Shown here: positions 36,795 to 46,591 of the stretch, piece after piece
How positions within the stretch are numbered: position 1 is the first letter of the stretch
How the letters are laid out: each line of letters begins with the position of its first letter
Notes under the pieces: model-generated
Database searches by the model: none
Told to the model about the DNA's origin: nothing
Seen by the model: the letters and a program-made list of their open reading frames with translations, nothing else
Made by a program: the position numbers and the translations under genes
DNA from: JAOUEA01 sp963797635
Lineage (GTDB): Bacteria > Actinomycetota > UBA4738 > HRBIN12
Assembly: GCA_963797635.1 (NCBI GenBank)
Contig: CAWCPZ010000007.1
Coordinates: forward strand, 288,626-352,625
Reading direction: 5' to 3'
DNA: 64,000 nt

Positions 36795-37541
36795 GTGAGC
36801 GAGGACGGGTACTTCGACGAACCGGTGGCGGCGACCTACGACGAGTCGTCCCCCGAGATGTTCGATCCGTCCTCGGTCGAGCCGGTCGTCGAGGTCCTGG
36901 CGGAACTCGCGCGGGACGGCCGCGCGCTCGAACTCGGCATCGGCACGGGACGGATCGCGCTCCCGCTCGCGCAGCGCGGTGTTCCGGTGGCCGGGATCGA
37001 CATGTCGGCGGCCATGGTGGCGAGGCTGCGCGCGAAGCCCGGTGGCGAGGACATCGACGTGACCATCGGCGACTTCGCCACCACCACGGTCGATGGATCG
37101 TTCTCCGTGGCGTACCTGGTGTTCAACACGATCAACAACCTGACGACGCAGTCGGAGCAGGTCGCGTGCTTCCGCAACGTGGCGGCGCACCTGGAGCCCG
37201 GCGGATGCTTCGTGATCGAGGTCGGGGTCCCGGAGCTGCGGCGCCTCCCGCCGGGGGAGACCTACCACGTCTTCTCGGGGAGCGCGGACGGGTGGGGGAT
37301 CGATGAGTACGACGTCGCGACGCAGGGGCTCATCTCCCATCACCTGCACGTCGTGGACGGCAAGCTCGAGCGCTTCTCGGTGCCGTTCCGCTACGTCTGG
37401 CCCGCGGAACTCGATCTCATGGCCGAGCTCGCCGGCATGACGTTGCGCGAGCGCTGGGCCGGGTGGAAGCGCGAGCCGTTCACGAACGAGAGTCGCCAGC
37501 ACGTGTCGGTGTGGGAGAAGCCCGCCGACGCTTCGCCCTGA
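36795..37541 (+). CDS. SAM-dependent methyltransferase (class I)
   Basis: 248 residues. SAM motif I is ALELGIGTGRIALPLAQRG near residue 45; GIDMSAAMVARLRAK is the acidic ribose-binding loop; FVIEVGVPEL follows. Small-molecule substrate unknown. TAGATT (36783-36788) is 6 nt before GTG 36795, a typical leaderless start here. Confidence 0.88.
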   Translation: MSEDGYFDEPVAATYDESSPEMFDPSSVEPVVEVLAELARDGRALELGIGTGRIALPLAQRGVPVAGIDMSAAMVARLRAKPGGEDIDVTIGDFATTTVDGSFSVAYLVFNTINNLTTQSEQVACFRNVAAHLEPGGCFVIEVGVPELRRLPPGETYHVFSGSADGWGIDEYDVATQGLISHHLHVVDGKLERFSVPFRYVWPAELDLMAELAGMTLRERWAGWKREPFTNESRQHVSVWEKPADASP

Positions 37542-37585
37542 TCGCGGGGACGGCTCCTTCCGCACTCGGTCGCTATGCTCGGGCG

Positions 37586-38155
37586 ATGGTTGAACTTCAT
37601 GTGTTGTTCGAAGGCTATGTCCGTGAGGGTGACGAGCTCCGTGTCGGGAGCACCGTGGGATTCGTGCGCGACGGCGATGCGGCGGTGATCATCGACCCCG
37701 GGTTGGTGCCGAACCCCGCGTCGATCCTCGACCCGCTGCGTGCGCTCGGCGTCGAGGCCGGTGCCATCACCGACGTCGTGTTCTCGCACCATCACCCCGA
37801 CCACACGGTGAACGCGGCCCTGTTCCCCGAAGCACGCATCCACGACGTGATGGCGATCTATCAGGGCGACCTGTGGATCGACCGGCCGGCAGAGGGGTTC
37901 GAGATCTCGCCGAACGTCCGCCTGATCGAAACGCCGGGCCACACGCGGGAGGACATCACCACGTTGGTCGAGACCGAGACCGGCATCACCGCGTTCACGC
38001 ACCTGTGGTGGACCGAAGACGGCCCCGCCGACGACCCGTACACGTTCGATCGTGACGTCTTGCGCGCGCAGCGGGAACGGGTGCTCGAACTGGCCGAGCG
38101 CATCATCCCCGGCCACGGCGCTCCGTTCGTGCCCGGTCCTTCGACGCCCCGGTAG
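37586..38155 (+). CDS. Metallo-beta-lactamase-fold hydrolase (MBLAC1-like)
   Basis: 189 residues. VVFSHHHPDHTVNAALFP is the HxHxDH site, followed by ETPGHTREDITTL and IIPGHGAPF with further His ligands. Short MBLAC1-type hydrolases act on nucleic acids or thioesters; substrate not known. TATGCT (37574-37579) sits 6 nt before ATG 37586. The 3' end overlaps the convergent VOC gene by about 53 nt. Confidence 0.83.
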   Translation: MVELHVLFEGYVREGDELRVGSTVGFVRDGDAAVIIDPGLVPNPASILDPLRALGVEAGAITDVVFSHHHPDHTVNAALFPEARIHDVMAIYQGDLWIDRPAEGFEISPNVRLIETPGHTREDITTLVETETGITAFTHLWWTEDGPADDPYTFDRDVLRAQRERVLELAERIIPGHGAPFVPGPSTPR

Positions 38156-38507
38156 CGCTGAGACCGTCTAGGCCGGGTTCGGTGGTCAGGCCGAACGGGC
38201 TGCCCTCGGTGTCACGGCAGATGCTCCACTGCTGGCCCGGGTGGATGATCTCGCCCCCGAGCGCACCGACGCGTTGAAGCGCGGCGTCCATGTCCGGGAC
38301 GGAGAAGTAGGGGAGCGACACCCGATCGCCGGGCCCCGTCCCTCGCTGGTGGAGGCCGAGCGCGGAGTCGCCGCCGTGGGTCTGCCAGCCTTCGCCCTCA
38401 CCCTGGCTACGATCCTCGAGTTCGACCTCCAGGAGTTCGCCCCAGAACCGACGGGCTCGTTCGGGATCATCAGCAGGGAACTCGACGAGTCGGATGGGTG
38501 AGGTCAT
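38103..38507 (-). CDS. VOC (glyoxalase/bleomycin-resistance-like) protein
   Basis: 134 residues. IRLVEFPADDPERARRFWGELL is the first beta-alpha-beta module; YFSVPDMDAALQRVGALGGEIIHPGQQWSICRDTEGSPFGL is the second with its metal-ligand Glu/His region. The last 20 residues are basic and poor, and overlap the MBL gene, so the true end may be nearer 38160. Substrate unknown. Confidence 0.78.
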   Translation of the reverse strand: MTSPIRLVEFPADDPERARRFWGELLEVELEDRSQGEGEGWQTHGGDSALGLHQRGTGPGDRVSLPYFSVPDMDAALQRVGALGGEIIHPGQQWSICRDTEGSPFGLTTEPGLDGLSATGASKDRARTERRGRG

Positions 38508-38582
38508 GCCTCATCGTAGCGGCACCTCGGTCGATCACCGATCCAGAAGGTCCGCTCAGCCTGAGCGGAGGTGCCTCGACCC

Positions 38583-39035
38583 TCAGCCCGGCTTGAAGTC
38601 GGGCAGCCCGTCGTCCGGCGTCGAGACGAGCACCGGATCCTGACCCAGCCGTTCCGCCAGTCCGGCAGCGACGCGGTTGAAGCCGTCGCGCTCCCAGGCG
38701 CCGACGACATCGAGCACTCGGCCGTCGTCGCCGACCAGGAACAGCGTGGGCACGGACACCAGGTCATAGGCAGCCGAGGCACGATAGGGCCGCTCGTCCT
38801 CGACGATCCGGATGCCCATGTCGTATTCGTCGGCGAACCGATCCAGGGTGGACATCGGGTCTTGGCCGACCCCGACGACATGCCCCGGGAACGATTCCTC
38901 GAATCCACGCATGACGGGTGCGGCCAGCTGGCACGTCGGGCACGTGACCTTGAAGAAGAACAACCCGACGGGTCCAGCGCCGAACTCGACTCCGGGAACC
39001 TCGGGCGCGATCGTCCCCACCGCCAGCGGACTCAT
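38583..39035 (-). CDS. TlpA/peroxiredoxin-like thioredoxin-fold protein
   Basis: 150 residues. Redox-active CxxC as VTCPTCQLAAP near residue 32 and the cis-Pro loop SVPTLFLVGDDG near 100. No signal peptide, so cytoplasmic. TAGGCT (39042-39047, minus strand) is 6 nt before ATG 39035, leaderless. Confidence 0.83.
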   Translation of the reverse strand: MSPLAVGTIAPEVPGVEFGAGPVGLFFFKVTCPTCQLAAPVMRGFEESFPGHVVGVGQDPMSTLDRFADEYDMGIRIVEDERPYRASAAYDLVSVPTLFLVGDDGRVLDVVGAWERDGFNRVAAGLAERLGQDPVLVSTPDDGLPDFKPG

Positions 39036-39097
39036 CCCGGCAGCCTACGCGGGCCTGGCCGGACGCGTGACGAACCTGGCTCGAGAGGAGCCGAGGC

Positions 39098-39325
39098 CTA
39101 GTCCCGGCCTCGCTGGTGTCGTTCGCGGAAGTTACGTCGTTCGTCGCGAACGGTGAAGAAGACGGCGCCGGCGAGGAATGCGCCGATGGGACCCGCTACT
39201 GCAGCGACAGCGATGAACATGACGGTGCCCACGGTGCTAGCGCCGGAGCCGAGGGTCATGATCGCTCCGGTCATCCCACCAACGAGCGCGAGCGCAAGCC
39301 AGAAGCGATAGGAGAGCGTGCTCAT
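39098..39325 (-). CDS. Small two-helix membrane protein
   Basis: 75 residues: FWLALALVGGMTGAIMTLGSGASTVGTVMFIAVAAVAGPIGAF forms two helices and the tail RDERRNFRERHQRGRD is highly charged. Family unknown. Confidence 0.5.
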   Translation of the reverse strand: MSTLSYRFWLALALVGGMTGAIMTLGSGASTVGTVMFIAVAAVAGPIGAFLAGAVFFTVRDERRNFRERHQRGRD

Positions 39326-39491
39326 CGGGACAGTGTGGGCGTCGCGTCGGGCCCGAAAGGTGACACGACGGTGACGATCCGATTGAGAATCGTGCGGCCG
39401 CGGCTCAGACCGGAAGGCCGCGTGTAGAACTGGAGCGACTCGATGCCCGCTCCTTCATACTCCGCATCGACGACGGGGGCATGATCGAGAC

Positions 39492-39941
39492 ATGAAGTGG
39501 TTCGCAGCCGTGTTCCTGTTGGCCCTCGTTCCAGCGTGCTCTGGATCGCCCGAGGGGCGGATCTACCCCGACGAGTCGACCCCGCGGACGGTTCCGGCAG
39601 TGGTCCTGCCCGACGCACTTCCGGTTCCGCAGCCATCGCCCTGGCAGATCCGGTCTGGTGAGCAGGTGGACCATCCCACGTCGACCGAGGTGGCCATCGG
39701 GCAGAGGCTGCCGTTCAAGATCTACACGCACTGCGGATTCGACTTCCGGGTCGACTTCGACGGCAGCTTCTGGCAGGCATACACCCACGAGGCATACGCT
39801 CCGGTCTACGGGTTCGTCCACGGAACGATGACGTTGCTGACCGAGGAGGTGGCGGTGTTCCGTTTCACGACGCAAGGCGCGCCGTCGTCGGTCTACTTCG
39901 TCCGGAACGACACGCCGAAGCCGGAGCGCGGCTGCGACTAG
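39492..39941 (+). CDS. Lipoprotein of unknown function
   Basis: 149 residues. Lipobox LALVPAC at residues 10-16, Pro-rich linker, then a domain with IYTHCGFDFRVDFDGSFWQAY and TMTLLTEEVAVFRF and a C-terminal Cys. The two Cys may pair. Predicted to be attached outside the membrane. No family recognised. Confidence 0.65.
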   Translation: MKWFAAVFLLALVPACSGSPEGRIYPDESTPRTVPAVVLPDALPVPQPSPWQIRSGEQVDHPTSTEVAIGQRLPFKIYTHCGFDFRVDFDGSFWQAYTHEAYAPVYGFVHGTMTLLTEEVAVFRFTTQGAPSSVYFVRNDTPKPERGCD

Positions 39942-39945
39942 GAGG

Positions 39946-40266
39946 GTGATGCGCTGGATGTCGTCGTCAAGACGTACTCCAGGTTCGGGGAAGCCTGAGG
40001 CGGGGAAGTCCCGGAAGGTGGCGATCGTCGTGGTGATCCTCGTCGCGCTCGTCGTCCTCGTCCCGATCGTCGCGGGATACCTCAACGACCCGGCACCTGC
40101 CCCCGCCGGAGGGGTCGATACTCCCGGCGTCCCCATCGACGATCCGACGGTCGCGCCCGGCATCCAGAAGGCGCTCAAGGAGATGGCCCGCCGCGAGGCC
40201 GCCCAGCGCTACTGCAACGCTCATCCCGAGGCCGCCGCGACGCAACGATGCCTGGACGGCGTGTAG
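39946..40266 (+). CDS. Single-pass membrane protein
   Basis: 106 residues: basic start (RRTPGSGKPEAGKSRK), one helix (VAIVVVILVALVVLVPIVAGY), Pro-rich linker, and a tail with two Cys (AQRYCNAHPEAAATQRC). GGAGG overlaps the start region; GTG 39946 or ATG 39949. The last 40 codons are copied at 43142-43258 by the 3-kb tandem duplication. Confidence 0.6.
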   Translation: MMRWMSSSRRTPGSGKPEAGKSRKVAIVVVILVALVVLVPIVAGYLNDPAPAPAGGVDTPGVPIDDPTVAPGIQKALKEMARREAAQRYCNAHPEAAATQRCLDGV

Positions 40267-40278
40267 GGCCGTACTCCT

Positions 40279-40797
40279 GTGACGTCGCGGAATCCAAGGA
40301 TCTCCAAGGGATGGATCGAGGCTTGGGCGGCCGAGTACGGCGACTACGATTCGTCTCGCGTGGAGGACCTCTTCGGCAAGGCGAAGCCGACCTACGACGA
40401 CATCGAACGCGTCTACCGATGGAAGAGCGCGCGCAGCGTGGGCCACTTCCTGACGAACGACGCGGAACACGTGGTGAGCACGGTCCGATCGGCGCTGAGG
40501 GCGAAGGGCGACGCCGCCGCGCTGGCCCGGGTCGAAACCCTCAACGGCGTGAAGGCGCGCACGGGTTCGGCCCTGCTCGCCATCTTCCGGCCGGAGCGGT
40601 ACACGGTCATGGACTGGCGAGCGCGGCAAACCCTGGAGGCCTTCGGCTACCTGCAGGACCTTCGCCGAGCTTCCTGGACGAACGTGTGGCCGGGGTACAT
40701 GAGCCTGTGTCGCGACATCGCGTCGCGCACCGGCGTCAGTCTCCGCGACCTCGATCGCGCGCTGTGGAGCGCGCAGGGAAGCACCGACAGGCCCTGA
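40279..40797 (+). CDS. HhH-glycosylase-like protein, copy A
   Basis: 172 residues. RVYRWKSARSVGHFLTND followed by ETLNGVKARTGSALLAIFRPERYTVMDWRARQTL resembles the helix-hairpin-helix plus Gly/Pro-rich loop and catalytic-Asp region (VMDWRA) of DNA glycosylases. This is a resemblance, not a firm family. GTG 40279 start. The adjacent cyclase gene follows 50 nt downstream in both copies, so the pair is a conserved unit here. Confidence 0.6.
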   Translation: MTSRNPRISKGWIEAWAAEYGDYDSSRVEDLFGKAKPTYDDIERVYRWKSARSVGHFLTNDAEHVVSTVRSALRAKGDAAALARVETLNGVKARTGSALLAIFRPERYTVMDWRARQTLEAFGYLQDLRRASWTNVWPGYMSLCRDIASRTGVSLRDLDRALWSAQGSTDRP

Positions 40798-40847
40798 CAT
40801 CGACGACCGACCGGACCGACGGGCTCCTGCACTAGAGTTGCCTGACC

Positions 40848-43129
40848 GTGGACCCTGCCGACCGGGACCGTGACGTTCTTCTTCACCGATATCGAGGGTT
40901 CGACCGGGTTGCTGCACGCGCTCGGCCACGAAGCCTACGGGCGGCTGCAGGACGAGCACAGCGTCCATCATGCGCGCGGCGATCGACCAGGGGAGCGGGG
41001 TCGAGATCCGTACCGAGGGCGACGCCTTCTTCGCCGTCTTCGGCTCGCCTGCCGGCGCGGTGCTCGCGGCGACGGAGGCCCAGAAGGGACTCGCGGCGTA
41101 TGCGTGGCCCGACGGATCGGAGATCCGCGTCCGGATCGGCATGCACACCGGCGAGGGCTCGCTCGGGGGTGACGACTACCTCGGGATCGACGTCAATCGG
41201 GCGGCCCGCATCGCCGCGGTGGGCCACGGCGGCCAGGTGGTGGTCTCTGCGGCCACCGCCGGTCTCATCGAACAGACCCTGCCCGATGGGCGTGGTCCTG
41301 CGTGACCTGGGGCTCCACCGTCTCAAGGACTTCCCCGATCCGTTGCGGCTCCACGATCTCGTGATCCCCGGCTTGCCCTCCGACTTCGCGCAGCTCCGGA
41401 CCCTCGACGCACGCCCCACCAACCTGCCCACCGAACGGACCTCGTTCGTCGGCCGCGCCGATGAGGTCGCGCGGCTCGAGGAGATGCTCGGGGAGGGACG
41501 CTTGGTGACGCTGGTCGGCCCGGGTGGCGCCGGCAAGACCAGGCTGGCGATCCACGTGGCCTCGCAGATGTTGGACCGGTTCGCCGACGGCGCGTTCCTC
41601 GTCGACCTGAGCGCCGTGACCGACCCGGCGGTGGTGCTGCCCGAGATCGCCGCGGCGCTCAAGGTTCGTCGGGAGCCGGGACAGGACACGGCCGAGGCGC
41701 TGCAAGGGCATCTCCGGGATCGTCGGTTGCTGCTGGTGCTGGACAACATGGAGCAGGTGGTCGAGGCCGCGGCGGTCGTGGGGGAGCTGCTCGACGGTTC
41801 GCCCGGTCTCGCGGTCCTCGCGACGAGTCGCGTGCCGCTCCAGATCGCGGGCGAGCAGCGCTTCGCGCTGCAGCCGATGCCGGTCCCGACGGACGATGCC
41901 GCCGACGCGGGATCGTTCGACGCCGTCCGTCTGTTCGCCGAGCGAGCCGCGGCGGTGCATCCCGGGTTCGAGCTGGACGAGCGGTCGACGCCCGCCGTCG
42001 CCCGCATCGTGGCCGCGCTCGACGGCCTGCCGCTCGCGCTGGAGCTGGCGGCGAGCCGGATGGCGTTGCTCAGTCGCCGACGCGTTGGCCGATCGCCTCA
42101 CCCAGCGCCTACCCGATGCTCACCGGAGGTCCGCGCGACGCGCCCGAGCGCCAACGGACGCTGGCTGCGACGATCGGGTGGAGCTATGACCTGCTCGACG
42201 ACGACGCCCGCGTGTTGTTCGCGCGGCTGTCGGTGTTCGCCGGTGGCAGCACCCTGGAGGCCGCCGAGCGTGTCGCGGGCGAGGGACTCGACGTGCTCGA
42301 TCTGATGGGCACCCTCACCGATGCGAGCCTGGTTCGCCGGTCCGATCCCGTCACCGGCGATGTCCGGTACTCGATGTTGGAGACCATCCGCGAGTTCGCC
42401 GGCGAGCGTCTCGATGCCGCCGGTGAACGCGAGGCGATCGGACACCGGCTCGCGGCGTGGGCGCGATCGTTGGCGATCGAGGCCGAACCACACCTCGTCG
42501 GCGCCGAGCAGGTCGACTGGTTCGCCCTGCTGGAGCGTGAGCACGACAACATCCGCGCGGCGCTGGACGTCGCCGAGCGCAACGGCGACGACCGGACGGC
42601 GGTCGAGGCCGGGCTGCGGACGTCGGCGGCGATCTGGCGCTTCTGGCAGGAACGAGGTCACCTGGCCGAGGGGGAGGCCCGCCTCGCGCGGCTGCTCGAC
42701 CTGCCCGAAGCGCAGCATCCGGACGAGGCGCGGGCTCGCGCGTTGGGAGGGTACGGCGGGCTCCTGTACTGGCGGTCGGCGTTCGAGGAGATGCGGCATG
42801 CCTATGAGGAGGCCGCGGCCATCGCCCGCTCGCTCGATGATCGCGAGCTCCTGGCGTCGGCATTGTTCGACCTGTCGTTCGTCGCCGGGCCTGGCCGACG
42901 GTGACTTCGAAGCGGGTGAACGGATCCTCCACGAAGCGCTGGAGGTTCTGGGTGACGGCGATGCGCTCCTGCGCAGTCGCATCCTCGGAGGGATCGGCTT
43001 CTCGCGGATGCTGCGGGGCGAGGCCGCCGGCGCGGTGGGATCGTTCGAGCAGGCGATCGAGATCCAGCGCAGCATCGGCGACCGCCTGGGGATCAGCCAG
43101 AACCTGGTCGGCCTCGCGGGGATGCGCTT
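40848..43129 (+). pseudogene. Cyclase/NB-ARC/TPR regulator, copy A (truncated, multiply frameshifted)
   Basis: Same domain order as copy B (cyclase TFFFTDIEGSTG, Walker A GPGGAGKTRL, Walker B LLLVLDNMEQV) but extra bases near 40851, 40962, 41288, 42072, 42107 and 42893 put it in several frames. The last 130 residues are gone because the tandem duplication joined it to other sequence at 43130. The N-terminal GTG 40848 has an extra G immediately after it. Even if the indels are sequencing errors, the truncation is real, so the product lacks its C-terminal TPR region. Confidence 0.8.
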
Positions 43130-46117
43130 GACGATCCGACGGGCGCGCCCGGCATCCAGAAGGCGCTCAAGGAGATGGCCCGCCGCGAGGCCGCCCAGCG
43201 CTACTGCAACGCTCATCCCGAGGCCGCCGCGACAAACGCTGTCAGGACGGCGTGTAGGGCCGTGCTCCCGTGACGTCGCGGACGCTCAGGATCTCCAAAG
43301 GGTGGATCGAGGCTTGGGCGGCCGAGTACGGCGACTACGATTCGTCTCGCGTGGAGGACCTCTTCGGCAAGGCGAAGCCGACCTACGAGGACATCGAACG
43401 CGTCTACCGCTGGAAGAGCTCGCGGAGCGTTGGCCACTTCCTGACGAACGACGCGGAACACGTGGTCAGCACGGTCCGATCGGCGCTGAGGGCCAAGGGT
43501 GACGCCGCCGCGCTGGCTCGGGTCGAAACCCTCAACGGCGTGAAGGCGCGCACGGGTTCGGCCCTGCTCGCCATCTTCCGGCCGGAGCGGTTCACGGTCA
43601 TGGACTGGCGAGCACGGCAAACCCTGGAGGCCTTCGGCCACCTGCAGGACCTTCGCAAAGCATCCTGGACGGATGTGTGGCCCGGGTACATGAGCCTGTG
43701 TCGCGACATCGCATCCCGCACCGGCGTCAGCCTCCGCGACCTCGACCGCGCGCTGTGGGGCGCGCAGGGAAGCACCGACAGACCCCGACATTGACGACCA
43801 ACCGGACCGACGGGCTCCTGCACTAGAGTTGCCTGACCGTGACCCTGCCGACCGGGACCGTGACGTTCTTCTTCACCGATATCGAGGGTTCGACCGGGTT
43901 GCTGCAGGCGCTCGGTCAGGAATCCTACGGGCGGCTGCAGGACGAGCACAGCTCCATCATGCGCGCGGCGATCGACCAGGGGAGCGGGGTCGAGATCCGC
44001 ACCGAGGGCGACGCGTTCTTCGCCGTCTTCGGCTCGCCTGCCGGCGCGGTGCTCGCGGCGACGGAGGCCCAGAAAGGGCTCGCGGCGTATGCGTGGCCCG
44101 ACGGATCGGAGATCCGCGTCCGGATCGGCATGCACACCGGCGAGGGCTCGCTCGGGGGTGACGACTACCTCGGGATCGACGTCAATCGGGCGGCCCGCAT
44201 CGCCGCGGTGGGCCACGGCGGTCAGGTGGTGGTCTCTGCGGCCACCGCCGGTCTCATCGAACAGACCCTGCCCGATGGGGTGGTCCTGCGTGACCTGGGG
44301 CTCCACCGTCTCAAGGACTTCCCCGATCCGTTGCGGCTCCACGATCTCGTGATCCCCGGGTTGCCCTCCGACTTCGCGCAGCTTCGGACCCTCGACGCTC
44401 GCCCCACCAACCTGCCCACCGAACGGACCTCGTTCGTCGGCCGCGCCGAGGAGGTCGCGCGGCTCGAGGAGATGCTCGGGGCGGGACGCTTGGTGACGCT
44501 GGTCGGCCCGGGTGGCGCCGGCAAGACCAGGCTGGCGATCCACGTGGCCTCGCAGATGTTGGATCGATTCGCGGAGGGCGCGTTCCTCGTCGACCTCAGC
44601 GCCGTGACCGACGCCTCGGTGGTGCTGCCCGAGATCGCCGCGGCGCTCAAGGTTCGTCGCGAGCCGGGACAGGACACGGCCGAGGCGTTGCAAGCGCATC
44701 TCCGTGATCGTCGGTTGCTGCTGGTGCTGGACAACATGGAGCAGGTGGTCGAGGCCGCGGCGGTCGTGGGGGACCTGCTCGACGGTTCGCCCGGCCTCGC
44801 GGTCCTCGCGACGAGTCGCGTGCCGCTCCAGATCACGGGCGAGCAGCGCTTCGCGCTGCAGCCCATGCCGGTCCCGACGGACGATGCCGTCGACGCGGGA
44901 TCGTTCGACGCCGTCCGTCTCTTCGCCGAGCGAGCCGCTGCGGTGCATCCCGGGTTCGAGCTGGACGAGCGGACGACGCCCGCCGTCGCTCGCATCGTGA
45001 CCGCGCTCGACGGCCTGCCGCTCGCGCTGGAGCTGGCGGCGAGCCGGATGGCGTTGCTCAGTCCCGACGCGCTGGCCGATCGCCTCACCCAGCGCCTGCC
45101 CATGCTCACCGGAGGCCCGCGCGACGCGCCCGAGCGCCAACGGACGCTGGCAGCGACGATCGGGTGGAGCTACGACCTGCTCGACGACGATGCCCGCGTG
45201 TTGTTCGCGCGGCTGTCGGTGTTCGCCGGTGGCAGCACCCTGGAGGCCGCCGAACGCGTCGCGGGCGAGGGACTCGACGTCCTCGATCTGATGGGCACCC
45301 TCACCGATGCGAGCCTGGTTCGTCGGTCCGATCCCGTCACCGGGGATGTGCGGTACTCGATGTTGGAGACCATCCGCGAATTCGCCGGCGAGCGTCTCGA
45401 TGCCGCCGGTGAACGGGAGGCGATCGGATACCGGCTCGCGGCGTGGGCGCGATCGTTGGCGATCGAGGCCGAACCCCACCTGGTCGGCGCCGAGCAGGTC
45501 GACTGGTTCGCCCTGCTGGAGCGTGAGCACGACAACATCCGCGCGGCGCTGGACGTCGCCGAGCGTCACGGCGACGACCGGACGGCGGTCGAGGCCGGGC
45601 TGCGGACGTCGGCGGCGATCTGGCGCTTCTGGCAGGAACGAGGTCACCTGGCCGAGGGGGAGGCCCGCCTCGCGCGGCTGCTCGACCTGCCCGAAGCGCA
45701 GCATCCGGACGAGGCGCGGGCTCGCGCGTTGGGAGGGTACGGCGGGCTCCTGTACTGGCGGTCGGCGTTCGAAGAGATGCGGCATGCCTATGAGGAGGCC
45801 GCGACCATCGCCCGCTCGCTCGATGATCGCGAGCTCCTGGCCTCGGCATTGTTCGACCTGTCGTTCGTCGCGGGCCTGGCCGACGGTGATTTCGAAGCGG
45901 GTGAACGGATCCTCCACGAAGCGCTGGAGGTCCTGGGTGACGGCGATGCGCTCCTGCGCAGTCGCATCCTCGGAGGGATCGGCTTCTCGCGGATGCTCCG
46001 AGGCGATGCCGCCGGCGCGGTGGGACCGTTCGAGCAGGCGATCGAGATCCAGCGCAGCCATCGGCGACCGTCTGGGGATCAGCCAGAACCTGGTCGGCCT
46101 CGCCGGGATGCGCTTGA
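43130..46117. repeat. Tandem duplication copy B (3.0 kb)
   Basis: Second unit. Starts with a 117-nt fragment of the membrane-protein tail (43142-43258, out of context), then the glycosylase-like gene and the complete cyclase regulator. Unique sequence resumes near 46118 within the regulator. Confidence 0.92.
43270..43794 (+). CDS. HhH-glycosylase-like protein, copy B
   Basis: 174 residues, almost identical to copy A (about a dozen differences, for example DDIERVYRWKSARS to EDIERVYRWKSSRS). Conserved core ETLNGVKARTGSALLAIF and FTVMDWRARQTL retained, so both copies look functional. Ends 44 nt before the cyclase regulator start. Confidence 0.6.
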   Translation: MTSRTLRISKGWIEAWAAEYGDYDSSRVEDLFGKAKPTYEDIERVYRWKSSRSVGHFLTNDAEHVVSTVRSALRAKGDAAALARVETLNGVKARTGSALLAIFRPERFTVMDWRARQTLEAFGHLQDLRKASWTDVWPGYMSLCRDIASRTGVSLRDLDRALWGAQGSTDRPRH

Positions 46118-46500
46118 TGCTCGGCGACGCCGATGCGGCCCGTGCGCTCGTGCGTGAGGCGACCGAGGTCGCGACGGCGCTCGTGCGCGAGGGGCCCAAG
46201 GCCGTGACGTCCTCGACCAACGCGTCCCTGCTGTCGACCGTGTTGCTGCCCAACGCCATCGTCGCCTCGTTCGAGGGTCGTCACGAGGACGCCGCTCGGC
46301 TGCTGGGGGGGTGGGAGCGACTCGAGCGCGAGTTCCTCGTGCGGTTCCCCGACGTGGCGATCGCGCAGTTCGGCGATCCAGCCCTCGCGGCGCGGGAAGC
46401 ACTGGGCGACGAGACCTACGAGCGCGCGTTCGCCTACGGGTTCGAACTGGACAACGAGGGGCTCACGGCGCTGGTGAGAGCGGGGGGCGAGGTCACCTGA
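43839..46500 (+). CDS. Class III nucleotide cyclase / NB-ARC ATPase / TPR regulator, copy B (one frameshift)
   Basis: About 886 residues. Cyclase domain (about 1-170): FTDIEGSTGLLQ (first metal Asp), EGDAFFAVFGSPAGA (second), DDYLGIDVNRAARIAAVGHG (Asn and Arg catalytic). NB-ARC/STAND ATPase (about 190-480): Walker A GPGGAGKTRLAIH, Walker B LLLVLDNMEQV, GLPLALELAASRMALL. Then TPR-like repeats to the end. No HTH is obvious, so it probably signals through cAMP and protein contacts. One extra C near 46058 (QRS then IGDRLGISQNLVG). TAGAGT is 9 nt before GTG 43839. STAND-type proteins are switched on by ligand binding to the TPR part. Confidence 0.87.
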
Positions 46501-46507
46501 CCCGCAG

Positions 46508-46531
46508 CGCTCGCGAGTGATCCCGCGAGCG
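46508..46531 (+). terminator. Terminator-like hairpin
   Basis: Perfect 8-bp stem CGCTCGCG / CGCGAGCG with an 8-nt loop, starting 8 nt after the regulator stop. No U-run. Confidence 0.5.
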
Positions 46532-46591
46532 GCAGCGCCGTGTAGCTATCTGTCACCCATACCGTCGGACACCGCCTCAAGGAGGAATGCG

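Larger units (their letters stand above)
40138..43129. repeat. Tandem duplication copy A (3.0 kb)
   Basis: Direct repeat of 40138-43129 with 43130 to about 46117 (offset 2991-2992). The join at 43130 fuses the cyclase gene in the middle of its TPR region to the tail of the membrane-protein gene through GACGATCCGAC. By eye about 95% alike. Copy A has many single-base insertions relative to copy B. Confidence 0.92.

Noticed and set aside
43404..46259. Long minus-strand frame opposite the cyclase regulator
   Set aside because: It is the antisense of a very GC-rich coding region and shows no domains; the plus strand has clear Walker and cyclase motifs.
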